DNA of 64,000 bases from Pseudomonas sp. PA27(2017) (GCF_001945445.1 NZ_MSXW01000026.1:1-64000); one strand, 5' to 3'; counted from the first letter of the stretch, positions 39,230-49,834 are shown. Made by a program: numbers and translations. Notes: a model not told the origin generated them from the letters alone.

Positions 39230-39254
39230 AAAAAGGGGGCCTAGCCCCCTTTTT
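39230..39254. terminator. Terminator/attenuator hairpin between rpsB and tsf
   Basis: GGGGGC-CTA-GCCCCC, flanked by five As and five Ts, forms a textbook intrinsic terminator 36 bases after the rpsB stop. Because tsf follows on the same strand, it should lower tsf expression relative to rpsB unless read through. A comparable intercistronic terminator is known in E. coli rpsB-tsf. Confidence 0.85.
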
Positions 39255-39290
39255 GCGCAGCGCATAACACTAGATGCTCTGCGTTACCGC

Positions 39291-40034
39291 TTAGCCTTCG
39301 GCAGCTTCTGCAGCCGGAGCTTCTTCGACGAACTCTTCGGTAGCGCCGCCGGTGTTGCTGCGACCACGGATCACGGCGTCGGCCATGGCACCCATGTACA
39401 GCTGGATGGCGCGAATGGCGTCGTCGTTACCCGGGATGATGTAGTCAACGCCTTCCGGGCTGCTGTTGGTATCGACAACGCCGATGACCGGGATGCCCAG
39501 CTTGTTGGCTTCGGTGATCGCGATGCGCTCGTGATCGACGTCGATGACGAACAGAGCGTCCGGCAGACCGCCCATGTCCTTGATACCGCCCAGGCTGCGA
39601 TCCAGTTTTTCCAGATCACGGGTGCGCATCAGGGCTTCTTTCTTGGTCAGCTTGCTGAAGGTACCGTCCTGGGACTGTACTTCCAGATCGCGCAGACGCT
39701 TGATCGAGGCACGGATGGTCTTGTAGTTGGTGAGCATGCCGCCCAACCAGCGGTGATCGACGAACGGCGAGTTGCAACGAGCCGCTTCTTCGCGAACGAT
39801 CTTGCCAGCGGAACGCTTGGTGCCGACGAACAGGATCTTGTTCTTGCCAGCAGCCAGCTTTTCAACGAACGACAGCGCGTCGTTGAACATCGGCAGGGTC
39901 TTTTCGAGGTTGATGATGTGAATCTTGTTGCGCGCGCCGAAAATGTACTTGCCCATTTTCGGGTTCCAGTAACGGGTCTGGTGGCCGAAGTGCACACCGG
40001 CCTTCAGCATATCGCGCATATTGACTTGGGACAT
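39291..40034 (-). CDS. rpsB: 30S ribosomal protein S2
   Basis: A small-subunit protein needed for S1 binding to the ribosome. 247 residues; start [27 protein letters not shown], central [35 protein letters not shown], and an Ala/Glu-rich tail. The Met is chosen by family match. A long leader (about 130 bases) with a GGGGT/ACCCC hairpin precedes it; S2 autoregulation through the leader is known in enterics and is possible here. Confidence 0.98.
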   Translation of the reverse strand: MSQVNMRDMLKAGVHFGHQTRYWNPKMGKYIFGARNKIHIINLEKTLPMFNDALSFVEKLAAGKNKILFVGTKRSAGKIVREEAARCNSPFVDHRWLGGMLTNYKTIRASIKRLRDLEVQSQDGTFSKLTKKEALMRTRDLEKLDRSLGGIKDMGGLPDALFVIDVDHERIAITEANKLGIPVIGVVDTNSSPEGVDYIIPGNDDAIRAIQLYMGAMADAVIRGRSNTGGATEEFVEEAPAAEAAEG

Positions 40035-40163
40035 GATAGTTCCTTGATAAGTCGGGTTAGGCCTCCACGCATCCCAATTTCCAACCCTTGCGGGCACCCA
40101 GGAAATCGTGTCGATACGTGTGTGGGGTTAGGCTTTCGGGGTCTACCCCGCAAAGCGGCGCGT

Positions 40164-40192
40164 TTTATACCATGAAAACCGGATTTGGGCTA
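40164..40192 (-). promoter_or_regulatory. Candidate rpsB promoter
   Basis: On the minus strand TAGCCC, a 17-base spacer ending in TGG (extended -10), then TATAAA and a GC-rich discriminator (ACGCGCCGC), as expected for a growth-rate-controlled ribosomal promoter. Transcription would start near 40157, giving a leader of about 120 bases. Confidence 0.5.
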
Positions 40193-40297
40193 CATGCACA
40201 TTCGGTATCGATGATCGGCCCCGCCAGGCGCGGGCGCTTCAAGGTTGCCGGCGCAAACTGTTAACATGCTGCCCTTTACAGAGCTACCGAGATCACC

Positions 40298-41098
40298 ATG
40301 ACCGTCACCCTCAAGACGCCCGACGAAATCGAGAAAATGCGCATCGCCGGTCGCCTGGCCGCCGACGTGCTGGAGATGATCGCCGAGCATGTCAAACCCG
40401 GCGTCACCACGGACGAACTCAATACCATCTGCCACAATTATATCGTCGACGTGCAGAAGGCCATCCCCGCCCCGCTCAACTATGGCGCAGCACCGGGTCG
40501 TCCGGGTTTTCCGAAATCCATCTGCACCTCGCTCAACCATGTGGTGTGCCACGGCATCCCCAACGACAAGCCGCTCAAGGAAGGTGATGTGATGAACATC
40601 GACATCACCGTGATCAAGGACGGCTACTACGGCGACACCAGCCGCATGTTCCACGTCGGCAAGGTGCCGGAGTGGGCCGAGCGCCTGTCGCGCGTCACCC
40701 AGGAATGCCTCTATAAAGGCATCGAAGCGGTGCGCCCTGGCGCGCGCCTCGGCGACATCGGCGAAGTGATCCAGAAGCACGCCGAGAAGAACGGTTTCTC
40801 GGTGGTTCGCGAGTTCTGTGGCCACGGCATCGGTTCTGTGTTCCACGAAGACCCGCAAGTACTGCACTACGGCCGCGCGGGCACCGGCATGGAGCTCAAG
40901 GAAGGCATGACCTTCACCATCGAGCCGATGATCAACCAGGGCCGCCCGGAAACCCGTGTACTGGGCGACGGCTGGACCGCGATCACCAAGGATCGCAAGC
41001 TGTCCGCCCAATGGGAGCACACCCTGTTGGTCACCGCCGACGGCTACGAGATCTTCACCCTGCGCAGCGACGACACCATCGCCCGCACCTCAGCCTGA
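40298..41098 (+). CDS. map: Methionine aminopeptidase, type I
   Basis: Removes the initiator methionine from new proteins. 266 residues with the pita-bread fold. Metal ligands Asp102 and Asp113 are visible (NIDITVIKDGYYGDTSRMF), with His in EFCGHGIGSVFHE and Glu in TFTIEPMI. His85 in NHVVCHGIPN is the usual active-site His. It is divergent from rpsB, 263 bases apart, and precedes glnD, as in P. aeruginosa. Confidence 0.98.
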   Translation: MTVTLKTPDEIEKMRIAGRLAADVLEMIAEHVKPGVTTDELNTICHNYIVDVQKAIPAPLNYGAAPGRPGFPKSICTSLNHVVCHGIPNDKPLKEGDVMNIDITVIKDGYYGDTSRMFHVGKVPEWAERLSRVTQECLYKGIEAVRPGARLGDIGEVIQKHAEKNGFSVVREFCGHGIGSVFHEDPQVLHYGRAGTGMELKEGMTFTIEPMINQGRPETRVLGDGWTAITKDRKLSAQWEHTLLVTADGYEIFTLRSDDTIARTSA

Positions 41099-41135
41099 TA
41101 CGAGCCCCCACCTATAGATGAAGGAAGGCCGCCGC

Positions 41136-43832
41136 ATGTCGCTGCTAGACGCCGAATTGTTCGATCGCGGCCAGTTCCAGGCGGAACTGGCCCTCAAGTC
41201 CAGCCCCATCGGCGCCTTCAAGAAAGCCATCCGCCGCGCCCACGAGGTGCTCGATGCGCGCTTTCGCGACAACCGTGACGTGCGCCGCCTGGTCGAGGAT
41301 CGCGCGCGCTTCACCGACCAGATCCTGCTCGAAGCCTGGAACCGGTTCACCTGGAGCAGCGAAGCGGAAATCGCCCTGCTGGCAGTGGGCGGCTATGGCC
41401 GTGGCGAACTGCACCCCTATTCCGATATCGACCTCCTGATCCTGCTCGGCGGTGACGATCAGGAAACCTTCCGCGAGCCCATCGAAGGCTTTCTCACCCT
41501 GCTCTGGGACATCGGCCTGGAGGTCGGCCAGAGCGTGCGTTCGGTGGCCGAGTGCGGCATCGAGGCCCGCGCCGACCTGACCGTCATCACCAACCTGATG
41601 GAAAGCCGCACCATCGCCGGCCCCGAACACCTGCGCGAGCGCATGCAGGAAGCGACCTCTACCGCCCACATGTGGCCGAGCAAGGCGTTCTACCTGGCCA
41701 AGCGCGAGGAACAGAAGGCCCGCCATGCCAAGTACAACGACACAGAGTACAACCTGGAGCCCAACGTGAAGGGCTCGCCGGGCGGTTTGCGCGATATCCA
41801 GACCATCCTGTGGGTGGCGCGGCGGCACTTCGGCACCCTCAACCTGCACGCCATGGTCGGCCAGGGCTTTCTGCTGGAAAGCGAATACGCCCTGCTCGCC
41901 TCCTCCCAGGAGTTTCTCTGGAAGGTGCGCTATGCCCTGCACATGCTCGCCGGGCGTGCCGAGGACCGGCTGCTGTTCGATCACCAGAGCAAGGTCGCCG
42001 AACTGCTGGGCTACAACGAAAGTGACACCAAGCGCACCATCGAGCGCTTCATGCAGAAGTACTACCGCGTGGTGATGGCCATTGCCGAGCTGAGCGACCT
42101 GATCAACCAGCACTTCGAGGAAGAAATCCTCCGCGCTGGCGACAGCACCCCGGCCAAGCCGCTGAACAGCCGCTTCCAGGTGCGCGACGGCTACATCGAA
42201 GCGACCCACGCCAACGTCTTCAAGCGCACGCCGTTCGCCATCATCGAGATCTTCGTGCTGATGGCCCAGCATCCGGAGCTCAATGGCGTGTGCGCCGATA
42301 CCATCCGCCTGCTACGCGACCATCGTTACCTGATCGACGACGAGTTCCGCCGCGATATCCGCAACACCAGCCTGTTCATCGAGTTGTTCAAGTGCGAGCA
42401 GGGCATCCACCGCAACCTGCGGCGCATGAACCGCTACGGCATCCTGGGGCGCTACCTGCCCGAATTCGGCCATATCGTCGGGCAGATGCAGCACGACCTG
42501 TTCCACATCTATACGGTCGACGCCCACACCCTCAACCTGATCAAGCACCTGCGCAAGTTCAAGTGGCCGGAGCTGGCGGAGAAGTTTCCGCTGGCCAGCA
42601 AGCTCATCGACAAGTTGCCCAAACCCGAGCTGATCTACCTGGCCGGGCTTTATCATGACATCGGCAAGGGCCGCGGCGGTGACCATTCGGAGCTCGGCGC
42701 CCTGGACGCCGAAGCCTTTGGCCAGCGCCATCACCTGCCCGCCTGGGACACCGGACTGATCGTCTGGTTGGTGCAGAATCACCTGGCAATGTCGACCACC
42801 GCCCAGCGCAAGGACCTGTCCGACCCGCAGGTGATCAACGACTTCGCCGCCTTCGTGGGCGACCAGACGCATCTGGATTACCTCTACGTGCTCACCGTGG
42901 CGGACATCAACGCCACCAACCCGACACTGTGGAACTCCTGGCGCGCCAGCCTGATGCGCCAGCTTTACACCGAAACCAAGCGCGCCCTGCGCCGTGGCCT
43001 GGAGAACCCGGTGGAACGCGAGGAACAGATCCGCCTGACCCAAAGCGCCGCGCTCGACACCCTGGTCAATGGTGGCACTGACCCGGATGACGTCGAGCAG
43101 CTGTGGTCGCAGCTGGGTGATGACTACTTCCTGCGCCACACCGCCAGCGACGTGGCCTGGCACACCGACGCGATCCTCCAGCACCCGGACGATGGCGGGC
43201 CACTGGTACTCATCAAGGAAACCACCCAGCGCGAGTTCGAAGGCGGCACGCAGATCTTCATCTACGCACCGGATCAGCACGATTTCTTCGCGGTAACGGT
43301 GGCGGCCATGGCGCAGCTGAACCTGAACATCCACGACGCGCGGATTCTCACGTCAACCAGCCAGTTCACCCTCGACACCTACATCGTGCTCGAGGCCGAA
43401 GGCGGCTCGATCGGTGACAATCCCAAGCGCATCCAGCAAATCCGCCAGAGCCTGGTCGATACCCTGATGCACCCGGACGAGTATCCGAACATCATCCAGC
43501 GCCGTGTCCCGCGCCAGCTCAAGCACTTCGCCTTCGCGCCTCAGGTGACCATTCACAACGATGCCCAGCGGCCGGTCACCGTGGTGGAACTGACCGCGCC
43601 GGATCGCCCAGGCCTGCTGGCCAAGATCGGGCGCATCTTCCTGGACTTCGACCTGTCGGTGCAAAACGCCAAGATCGCCACCCTGGGCGAGCGCGTGGAA
43701 GACGTGTTCTTCGTCACCGACGCCAACAACCAGCCGCTGTCCGACCCCGAGCTGTGCGCGCGCCTTCAACAGACCATCATCACCAAGCTATCAGCGACCA
43801 GCAGCACCAGTCCGTTACAGATCAGCATCTGA
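41136..43832 (+). CDS. glnD: [Protein-PII] uridylyltransferase/uridylyl-removing enzyme
   Basis: The glutamine sensor that uridylylates PII at low nitrogen and removes UMP at high nitrogen. 898 residues: nucleotidyltransferase ([20 protein letters not shown], metal Asp97 and Asp99), a linker domain, HD hydrolase domain ([21 protein letters not shown], near residue 510), and two ACT domains at the C-terminus ([21 protein letters not shown] and [21 protein letters not shown]). I chose ATG 41136 because AAGGAAGG lies seven bases upstream. It follows map by 37 bases. Confidence 0.97.
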   Translation: MSLLDAELFDRGQFQAELALKSSPIGAFKKAIRRAHEVLDARFRDNRDVRRLVEDRARFTDQILLEAWNRFTWSSEAEIALLAVGGYGRGELHPYSDIDLLILLGGDDQETFREPIEGFLTLLWDIGLEVGQSVRSVAECGIEARADLTVITNLMESRTIAGPEHLRERMQEATSTAHMWPSKAFYLAKREEQKARHAKYNDTEYNLEPNVKGSPGGLRDIQTILWVARRHFGTLNLHAMVGQGFLLESEYALLASSQEFLWKVRYALHMLAGRAEDRLLFDHQSKVAELLGYNESDTKRTIERFMQKYYRVVMAIAELSDLINQHFEEEILRAGDSTPAKPLNSRFQVRDGYIEATHANVFKRTPFAIIEIFVLMAQHPELNGVCADTIRLLRDHRYLIDDEFRRDIRNTSLFIELFKCEQGIHRNLRRMNRYGILGRYLPEFGHIVGQMQHDLFHIYTVDAHTLNLIKHLRKFKWPELAEKFPLASKLIDKLPKPELIYLAGLYHDIGKGRGGDHSELGALDAEAFGQRHHLPAWDTGLIVWLVQNHLAMSTTAQRKDLSDPQVINDFAAFVGDQTHLDYLYVLTVADINATNPTLWNSWRASLMRQLYTETKRALRRGLENPVEREEQIRLTQSAALDTLVNGGTDPDDVEQLWSQLGDDYFLRHTASDVAWHTDAILQHPDDGGPLVLIKETTQREFEGGTQIFIYAPDQHDFFAVTVAAMAQLNLNIHDARILTSTSQFTLDTYIVLEAEGGSIGDNPKRIQQIRQSLVDTLMHPDEYPNIIQRRVPRQLKHFAFAPQVTIHNDAQRPVTVVELTAPDRPGLLAKIGRIFLDFDLSVQNAKIATLGERVEDVFFVTDANNQPLSDPELCARLQQTIITKLSATSSTSPLQISI

Positions 43833-43863
43833 CGACAGGAGCGGCGCCCGCCGCACACTTCAG

Positions 43864-43957
43864 TGTGGGAGCGTCGCCCTCGGCGCGAATGGATACCAGG
43901 TCATTGAGCAGGAGCAGCGACATGGCCGCCATTCGCCGCGGGGGCGCTGCTCCTACA
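43864..43957. repeat. Inverted REP pair (BIME) after glnD
   Basis: TGTGGGAGCGTCGCCC...GCGAATGG at 43864-43892 faces an inverted copy at 43929-43957 (complement TGTAGGAGCAGCGCC...GCGAATGG), 36 bases apart. It sits between the convergent ends of glnD and the chemoreceptor gene, a typical REP location. Confidence 0.8.
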
Positions 43958-44003
43958 CGAGGGCATTTGCACCGAGCGCGGCGCGAGCCCGGTGGTCACC
44001 AGA

Positions 44004-45896
44004 TCAGATCCGGAAGCTGTCCACCAGTTGCTTGAGCCGCCCGACCTGCTGATCCAGCTCGGTACAGGCACTCAGGCTGGCCTGCAGGTTGCGTACTCCA
44101 TCCTGGTTCAGCGTGTTGATCTCGGTGATGTCCATGTTCAGGCTTTCGATCACCGAGGTCTGCTCTTCGGTGGCGGTGGCCACGGACTGGTTCATGCCAT
44201 CGATCTCGCCGATTCGGCGGGTCACACCACGCAGGTTCTCACCGGCCTGGCCGCCGATGCGCACGCTGTCGTCGCTGAAGCGGCGGCTCTCGCCCATGGT
44301 CGCCACGGCGTCGCGGGCGCCGGCCTGCAACTGCTCGATCATCTGCTGGATTTCCTGTGCCGAGCTTTGCGTACGCTGGGCCAGGTTGCGCACTTCGTCG
44401 GCCACCACGGCGAAACCGCGGCCCGCCTCGCCGGCGCGCGCCGCTTCGATGGCCGCGTTGAGCGCCAGCAGGTTGGTCTGCTCGGAAATGCCTTTGATGA
44501 CATCGAGGATCTGGCCAATGTCGTTGCTCTTCTCGCTCAGCAGTTCGATATGGCTGCCCGATGCCTGGATCTTGTCCGACAGGTCGCCCATCGAACCCAG
44601 GGTGCGCTCGACCATGCCCTGACCTTCTTCGGCATCGCGACGCGCCTCGCTGGCCTGCACCGACGCATCGGCGGCGTTGCGGGCGATTTCCTGGGCAGCG
44701 GCGCCAAGCTCGTTGATCGCCGCAGCGACGCTGTCGGTGCGCGCGGCCTGCTCGCTGGAGTTGCCCATGGACGCGTTGGATGCCTGCACCACGGTGCTGA
44801 CCCGGGCATGCACCTCGCGGGTGGCCGACGCTACCTCGCGGATCGACTCGTGGATGCGTTCGACGAAACGGTTGAAGGCCCCGGCCAGTTCGCCGAATTC
44901 GTCGCCCGAGTCGATCTTCAAGCGCTGGGTCAGATCGCCCTCGCCCTCGGCGATGCCGCTCATGGCATGGCTCATCACGTGCAGCGGGCGCAGCAGGATG
45001 CGGATCAGGGCACCGAGCAGCAGCAGGATGGCGATCACCCCGATGACCGTGGAGGTCAGCGCCGAGATGCGGAACTCATGCAGCGCCGCGAACGCCTTGC
45101 CCTCGTCGACCGACAGGCCGACGTACCAGCGCACGCCTGCCAGGCCCTGCACCGGCAGGAAGGTGACGATGCGCGCACTGCCGTCGGCAGCCGAAACGTC
45201 CTGCAGGCCGGGCTCCAGGCGCGGCGCACCGCTCGGGAACAGGTCGGCGAGTTTCTTCAGCACCAGGCTCTTGTCCGGGTGAACGAACACCGTGCCCTTG
45301 TCGTCGACGAGGAAGGCATACCCCATGCCGCCCAGGTCGAAGGAGTTGAGGATGTCGTCGATGGTCTGCAGCTTGAGGTCACCGCCGACCACGCCTTGCA
45401 GCGTGCCGCCGACGCTGACCGGACGGGTGATGGTGATCAGCAGGCCGTCACGCGGGTCGGCTGCCAGGTAGGGCTCGGTCAGGCCCGGGCCACTGCTGCC
45501 CGCGGCACTTTTGTACCAGGGGCGCTGACGCGGATCGTAGCCGGCCGGCAGCTCGCTGGGCGGAAACTGGGTGTAGGTGCCGTCGTTCTGGCCGTAGTAG
45601 GCATACAGAAAAGCCGAGGCGACGCTGCGGTGCTGCAGGTTTCTGGCCAGCGGCGCTGGCGAGCTGTCGTCCTGCACCGACTCGGCCAGATTGTCGAGCA
45701 ACTGCATGCGCCCGGAGAGCCAGTGCTGGATGTTGCCGGTGGAAACCTGGCCAACATCGTTGAGGTAGTTGGCCAGGTTGTCGCGAATCGACGTGCGCTG
45801 CAGGTAGTCGTTGTACAGCGCGAAGGATGCGAAGGCCGCAATGACCACCAGGGAAGCAGCCAGCATGATCTTGTGGCTGAATTTGAGGGTGCGCAT
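44004..45896 (-). CDS. Methyl-accepting chemotaxis protein with dCache amino-acid sensor (PctA-like)
   Basis: A transmembrane chemoreceptor of 630 residues. First membrane helix (residues about 10-28), periplasmic double-Cache domain (30-275), second helix (280-302), HAMP (303-357), and a cytoplasmic signalling domain with the hairpin tip [19 protein letters not shown]. The amino-acid-binding motif is complete: Tyr120, Arg125, Trp127, Tyr143 and Asp173 ([19 protein letters not shown]), aligning with PctA of P. aeruginosa, so the ligand is probably an amino acid. I chose ATG 45896, which begins the membrane anchor [19 protein letters not shown] sigma-28-type promoter lies just upstream. It interrupts the usual glnD-dapC neighbourhood. 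Confidence 0.92.
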   Translation of the reverse strand: MRTLKFSHKIMLAASLVVIAAFASFALYNDYLQRTSIRDNLANYLNDVGQVSTGNIQHWLSGRMQLLDNLAESVQDDSSPAPLARNLQHRSVASAFLYAYYGQNDGTYTQFPPSELPAGYDPRQRPWYKSAAGSSGPGLTEPYLAADPRDGLLITITRPVSVGGTLQGVVGGDLKLQTIDDILNSFDLGGMGYAFLVDDKGTVFVHPDKSLVLKKLADLFPSGAPRLEPGLQDVSAADGSARIVTFLPVQGLAGVRWYVGLSVDEGKAFAALHEFRISALTSTVIGVIAILLLLGALIRILLRPLHVMSHAMSGIAEGEGDLTQRLKIDSGDEFGELAGAFNRFVERIHESIREVASATREVHARVSTVVQASNASMGNSSEQAARTDSVAAAINELGAAAQEIARNAADASVQASEARRDAEEGQGMVERTLGSMGDLSDKIQASGSHIELLSEKSNDIGQILDVIKGISEQTNLLALNAAIEAARAGEAGRGFAVVADEVRNLAQRTQSSAQEIQQMIEQLQAGARDAVATMGESRRFSDDSVRIGGQAGENLRGVTRRIGEIDGMNQSVATATEEQTSVIESLNMDITEINTLNQDGVRNLQASLSACTELDQQVGRLKQLVDSFRI

Positions 45897-46241
45897 GAAG
45901 GAGCTCTCGCTGAAAGGGATGCCGGGAGGGATTACCCACAGGCTATCGACCCGAAGCGGTGCGTCTTTAGCGTGTCTGATGAAAAATCTGACCACCGCGT
46001 CAGCCAAAATAATGGCGACGGGAAAGCGCGCTCTTGAGCGCCGCACGCGCGTTTTCGCTGACCAATTCCGCCCGGATCGATAGCTGCCAATCCATTGCCT
46101 GCTAACAGGCGACTCGCCGCGTGTTTACGACTCCATCGGCCGGTAAACGCCTGTCGCACCGATAAGCAATTTTCCTCGGCCGGCCCACGTGCTAGTGTCG
46201 ACAACTTTGTCGTCGCCTCACAAAGGACCCGTCGGATCATC
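45897..46241. other. 345-base divergent gap between chemoreceptor and dapC
   Basis: The chemoreceptor side carries the FliA-type promoter at 45943-45969. The dapC side has an inverted repeat GTTTAC...GTAAAC (about 46131-46149) and a weak -10-like TAGTGT near 46193. I see no gene. Confidence 0.5.
45943..45969 (-). promoter_or_regulatory. Sigma-28 (FliA) type promoter for the chemoreceptor
   Basis: On the minus strand TAAAGACG, exactly 11 bases, then GTCGATAG. The flagellar sigma consensus is TAAAGTTT-N11-GCCGATAA, so 5 of 8 and 6 of 8 positions match with the exact spacer. The initiation site would lie about 40 bases before the ATG, giving a short leader. This fits a gene co-regulated with motility. 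Confidence 0.7.
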
Positions 46242-47435
46242 ATGAACCACGCCCTCGCCCAGCTGCAGCCCTACCCCTTCGAGAAACTGCGTGCCCTGCT
46301 CGCCGGCGTCGCCCCCGCTGCGGATCGCTCGCCCATCGCCCTGTCGATCGGCGAACCCAAGCACCGTTCGCCGGCTTTCGTCGCCCAGGCCCTGACCGAC
46401 AACCTCGACCAGATGGCGGTCTACCCGACCACCCTGGGTATTGCGGCGTTGCGCGAAGCCATCGCCGCCTGGTGCGAGCGACGCTTCAAGGTACCGGCCG
46501 GCTGGCTGGACGCCGCCCGCCACGTGCTGCCGGTCAACGGCACTCGCGAAGCGCTGTTCGCCTTTACCCAGACCGTAGCGCAGCGCGATGTGGACAGACT
46601 GGTGGTCAGCCCCAATCCGTTCTACCAGATATACGAAGGCGCAGCGCTGCTCGCCGGCACCCAGCCCCATTACCTGCCGTGCCTGCAGGAACATGGCTTC
46701 AACCCGGACTTCGACGCCGTGGCGCCCGACGTCTGGCAACGCTGCCAGATTCTCTTCCTGTGCTCGCCGGGCAACCCGACCGGCGCCCTGATCCCGCTGG
46801 AGACCCTGAAGAAGCTGATCGCCCTGGCCGACCAGTACGACTTCGTGATTGCCGCCGACGAGTGCTACAGCGAGCTGTATTTCGATGAGCAAAATCCACC
46901 TGCCGGCCTGCTGACCGCCTGCGCAGAGCTGGGCCGCAGTGATTTCAAGCGTTGCGTGGTGTTCCACAGCCTGTCCAAGCGCTCCAACCTGCCGGGCCTG
47001 CGCTCGGGGTTCGTGGCCGGTGATGCGGAGATTCTCAAGGCCTTCCTGCTGTACCGCACCTACCATGGCTGCGCCATGCCGGTGCAAACCCAGCTGGCCA
47101 GCATCGCAGCCTGGCAGGACGAAGAGCACGTGCGCGCCAACCGCGACCTGTACCGCGAAAAATTCGATGCCGTGCTGGCGATCCTCGAAGGCGTGATGGA
47201 CGTGCAGCGCCCTGACGGGGGCTTCTACCTGTGGGCCAGGACACCAGGCGATGATGCCGAATTCACCCGCGCGCTGTTCGCCAAGGAACACGTCACCGTG
47301 GTGCCGGGCTCGTACCTGTCTCGCGACGTGGATGGCTTCAACCCGGGCGCCGGGCGCGTGCGCATGGCGCTGGTCGCACCACTGGCGGAATGCGTGGAGG
47401 CGGCGCAGCGCATTCGCCGCTTCATCGAAAACACC
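46242..47435 (+). CDS. dapC: N-succinyldiaminopimelate aminotransferase
   Basis: PLP enzyme of the succinylase branch of lysine and diaminopimelate synthesis, supplying peptidoglycan. 398 residues, fold type I: SIGEPKHRSP at the N-terminus, LCSPGNPTGALIP, AADECYSELYFD, and PLP Lys246 in FHSLSKRSNLPGLRSG. I chose the Met of MNHALAQLQPYPFEKL by near-identity to the start of P. aeruginosa DapC; the frame continues 49 codons upstream. The last codon plus stop runs to about 47438. It is convergent with the methyltransferase gene. Confidence 0.94.
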
Positions 47436-47440
47436 TGATA

Positions 47441-47480
47441 CGTGGGGTGCTGAGGGCAAGCGAAGGCCCTCAGCGCCACG
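47441..47480. terminator. Hairpin between convergent dapC and methyltransferase genes
   Basis: CGTGGGGTGCTGAGGGC pairs with GCCCTCAGCGCCACG around an eight-base loop, just after the dapC stop. It can serve both strands, although T-runs are weak. Confidence 0.55.
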
Positions 47481-47483
47481 CCG

Positions 47484-48455
47484 TCAACCTGCCGTACGGG
47501 TAACGGTCAGCACCACCGCCGCAATGCGCTCGACCTGCTCGTAGCCGGGCTTGAGCAATTCCTCGCCGAACACGTCCGGATCCACTTCTTCGTAACGCCA
47601 GGCCAGCGACGCATCGCCCAGGGTGCGCTCGATATAAGCCAGAAATGGGTCGCCTGCCGCGGTCATCGCCACGCCGGTGTACAGCAACAGGCTGCCACCT
47701 GGTGCCAAGCGGCCAATCGATGCTTCGACGATCGCCTTGGAAAGCCCGGCGCCCAATTCACCACCGCCATCGCGATAGGCACGGCTGTCGGCATCGAGCA
47801 TGTAGGGCGGATTGGCGACGATCAGGTCGAACTGGCCGTCGACGTTTTTCAACAGATCGCTGTATTGCGCCTCGACGTTGTCCACCCCGGCCAGCGCTGT
47901 ATTGATTCGGGTGAATTCCAGCGCCCGCGGGTTGATGTCCACCGCCAGCACCTCGGCGGCGGGCCTCGCCTGGGCGATGCACAGGGCGCCCGGCCCTGCG
48001 CCGCAGCAGATATCCACGGCCCGCGATACGGTCGCAGTCGAGGGCGTGGCGAGAAAGGCGTCGATGGCGCGCACGAAGCGATACGTATCCGGCCCGAAGA
48101 ACACGGCGTCGGCCTGTACGGTCGGGTAACCCGAATGCACGAACAGATTGTCACCGAGGCTTGACCAACGTACTGCGCTGGACAGCTGATGGCCCTGCGA
48201 CTGCAAGACGCCGCCCACGCGCATCAGCTCGAGCAACTCGCCACCCACCACCTGTGCCTCGAACGGCCTGCTCCATCCGAACACACCTGCCAGATCCTGC
48301 GCCTGCCGGTTTTCGGCACGGGCGTTGACCCGCTCGTGGGTCAACGGCGTACCGGTGGTGAATCGATAGCCCTGTTGCCCGAGGGCCTGACCAAGGCTCA
48401 AAAGTGCCTGCCGTTGTGCGGTGTTCTGCTCGCTATGCATCGATGCCCCGGACAT
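47484..48455 (-). CDS. Class I SAM-dependent methyltransferase with NPPY motif
   Basis: A soluble methyltransferase of 323 residues (or 318 from the next Met at 48440, which has GGGG five bases upstream). An N-terminal domain of about 135 residues precedes the Rossmann fold: motif I AVDICCGAGPGALCIA, acidic strand VLAVDINPRA, and catalytic LIVANPPYML. NPPY enzymes of the HemK/PrmC/RsmC group methylate nitrogen on glutamine, adenine or guanine, but the target here is unknown. The start follows the stop of the upstream oxidase-like gene by two bases, so the pair is translationally linked. Confidence 0.8.
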   Translation of the reverse strand: MSGASMHSEQNTAQRQALLSLGQALGQQGYRFTTGTPLTHERVNARAENRQAQDLAGVFGWSRPFEAQVVGGELLELMRVGGVLQSQGHQLSSAVRWSSLGDNLFVHSGYPTVQADAVFFGPDTYRFVRAIDAFLATPSTATVSRAVDICCGAGPGALCIAQARPAAEVLAVDINPRALEFTRINTALAGVDNVEAQYSDLLKNVDGQFDLIVANPPYMLDADSRAYRDGGGELGAGLSKAIVEASIGRLAPGGSLLLYTGVAMTAAGDPFLAYIERTLGDASLAWRYEEVDPDVFGEELLKPGYEQVERIAAVVLTVTRTAG

Positions 48456-48457
48456 GG

Positions 48458-49834
48458 TTATTGGAGATAAGCGTTGAACAGCCGTGTGGCCAGCAAGCCT
48501 GCCGGCGTGAAGTGGCTGGCGGGCGACATCAGCCCGATCAGCTTGCTGGCCTGCTGCTGAGGCGGCAGAGCACGAAGTGCGGCGTGCAGCGCCTGCGCTT
48601 CATCATCCAGGCCCCCGGCCTGCTCGGTGCTGGCCGCTGCCGGGCGGCGACGCGGCCGACCACGACCCCGTGCGGGTGCCCAGCTATCAGCGATCCAGTC
48701 GTGCAGCAATTGCTGTTCGTAGCTGCTGAACACCCCGAACATGGCCGCGCGATCGCCCTGCACCAACTGCCAGAAACGACTGTTCTGGGGGTCTTCATCA
48801 CGGCGAATCCAGCCACGCTTCTGAAGTGCCTCGAGAAAGGCGCGCACCTGGCCGGGCTCGCTGAGCCATTCGTTGACGGTACGCCCCTCGATTCGGCAGT
48901 AATCGGAGTGCACCTGGGTAGCCACTTCACGCTTGCGCTCGAGCATGGCGCAGACTTCGTCCTCGAGATCGAAAGCGGCGATCACTGCCGTAGAGCCGAT
49001 GCCCAGCTCGTTGAGCTGATAGCCGCGGATCACGCGGCGGTAGAAGTCCTCGCGATCGCCGACCAGCGGCAGATTTTCCAGCACGGCCTGCACGGCTTTC
49101 TGGGCATGGCCGGTGCTGGCGTTGTCGATGGTCACGTGCAGCTGGAAATAATAGGGGTCGATATCCAGCTCGGTCAGCTCATAGCTAGTGATCAGCAGAT
49201 GCAGTGGCAACTGCTCGTAGCCCAGGTTGTAGCCGATCACTTCAGGCAGGTAATCATCGGCCAGATGACCGAGCGCCAGTTGCTGGGCGCCCTGCAGAAA
49301 ATGCCCGTCTTCCAGTTCGGCCAACTCGTCGCAACCGTGCTGGGCCAGTAGCTGCTTGTACAGCACAACATGATTCATGACGGGAACGCCGTCGCCCAGT
49401 TCTTCGAGATAAGTGCGCAGCAACGGCCGCAAGCGCTGCTCCTGCCAATGCCGCAACAGCCCGTATAGCCAGGCGCCGTCGACCAGTTTGGTGGGCGCGA
49501 CATGGCGTAGAAAATACAGGGCATGGGCTCGATTGCGGAAATAGCGCCGCGGCGCGCCCTGGCGTCGCGCCTGCAAATATTGCCCATAGGCCTCGGTGGT
49601 GCGCTGGGCGGCGGTACGCATCCAGTCGAGCAGCGCCTCGGGCTGGGTGGGAACGTCACAAGGCAGCTCCTGGGTCTTGGCCAGCTGGCCATCCAGAAAG
49701 CTGCGCGCCTCGCCTAACGCCCCCTCGTCCAGTTCGGGCTGCATCAGTCGCTCGTACAGCACGCGTGCCGGGCCGGCCTGGAGAAAATTGCAGCGCTGGC
49801 TGGGCGTGGTGAAAATCGGCATCAAAGTCGTCAT
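48458..49834 (-). CDS. Iron-containing redox enzyme family protein (heme-oxygenase-like) with AT-hook-like tail
   Basis: A 458-residue protein of the heme-oxygenase-like diiron oxidase/oxygenase group (Haem_oxygenas_2 type). Candidate ligand segments are YLEELGDG...NHVVLYKQLL (residues about 142-162) and DPYYFQLHVTIDNASTGHAQ (226-245), with Asp226, His233, Asp237 and His243. Families in this group cleave carbon chains or oxidise amines, but the substrate here is unknown. A C-terminal half (about 290-458) looks unrelated: a possible winged-helix region, then ARGRGRPRRRPAA at about 388-400, which contains an AT-hook core (RGRP). The methyltransferase gene follows by two bases. Confidence 0.75.
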   Translation of the reverse strand: MTTLMPIFTTPSQRCNFLQAGPARVLYERLMQPELDEGALGEARSFLDGQLAKTQELPCDVPTQPEALLDWMRTAAQRTTEAYGQYLQARRQGAPRRYFRNRAHALYFLRHVAPTKLVDGAWLYGLLRHWQEQRLRPLLRTYLEELGDGVPVMNHVVLYKQLLAQHGCDELAELEDGHFLQGAQQLALGHLADDYLPEVIGYNLGYEQLPLHLLITSYELTELDIDPYYFQLHVTIDNASTGHAQKAVQAVLENLPLVGDREDFYRRVIRGYQLNELGIGSTAVIAAFDLEDEVCAMLERKREVATQVHSDYCRIEGRTVNEWLSEPGQVRAFLEALQKRGWIRRDEDPQNSRFWQLVQGDRAAMFGVFSSYEQQLLHDWIADSWAPARGRGRPRRRPAAASTEQAGGLDDEAQALHAALRALPPQQQASKLIGLMSPASHFTPAGLLATRLFNAYLQ

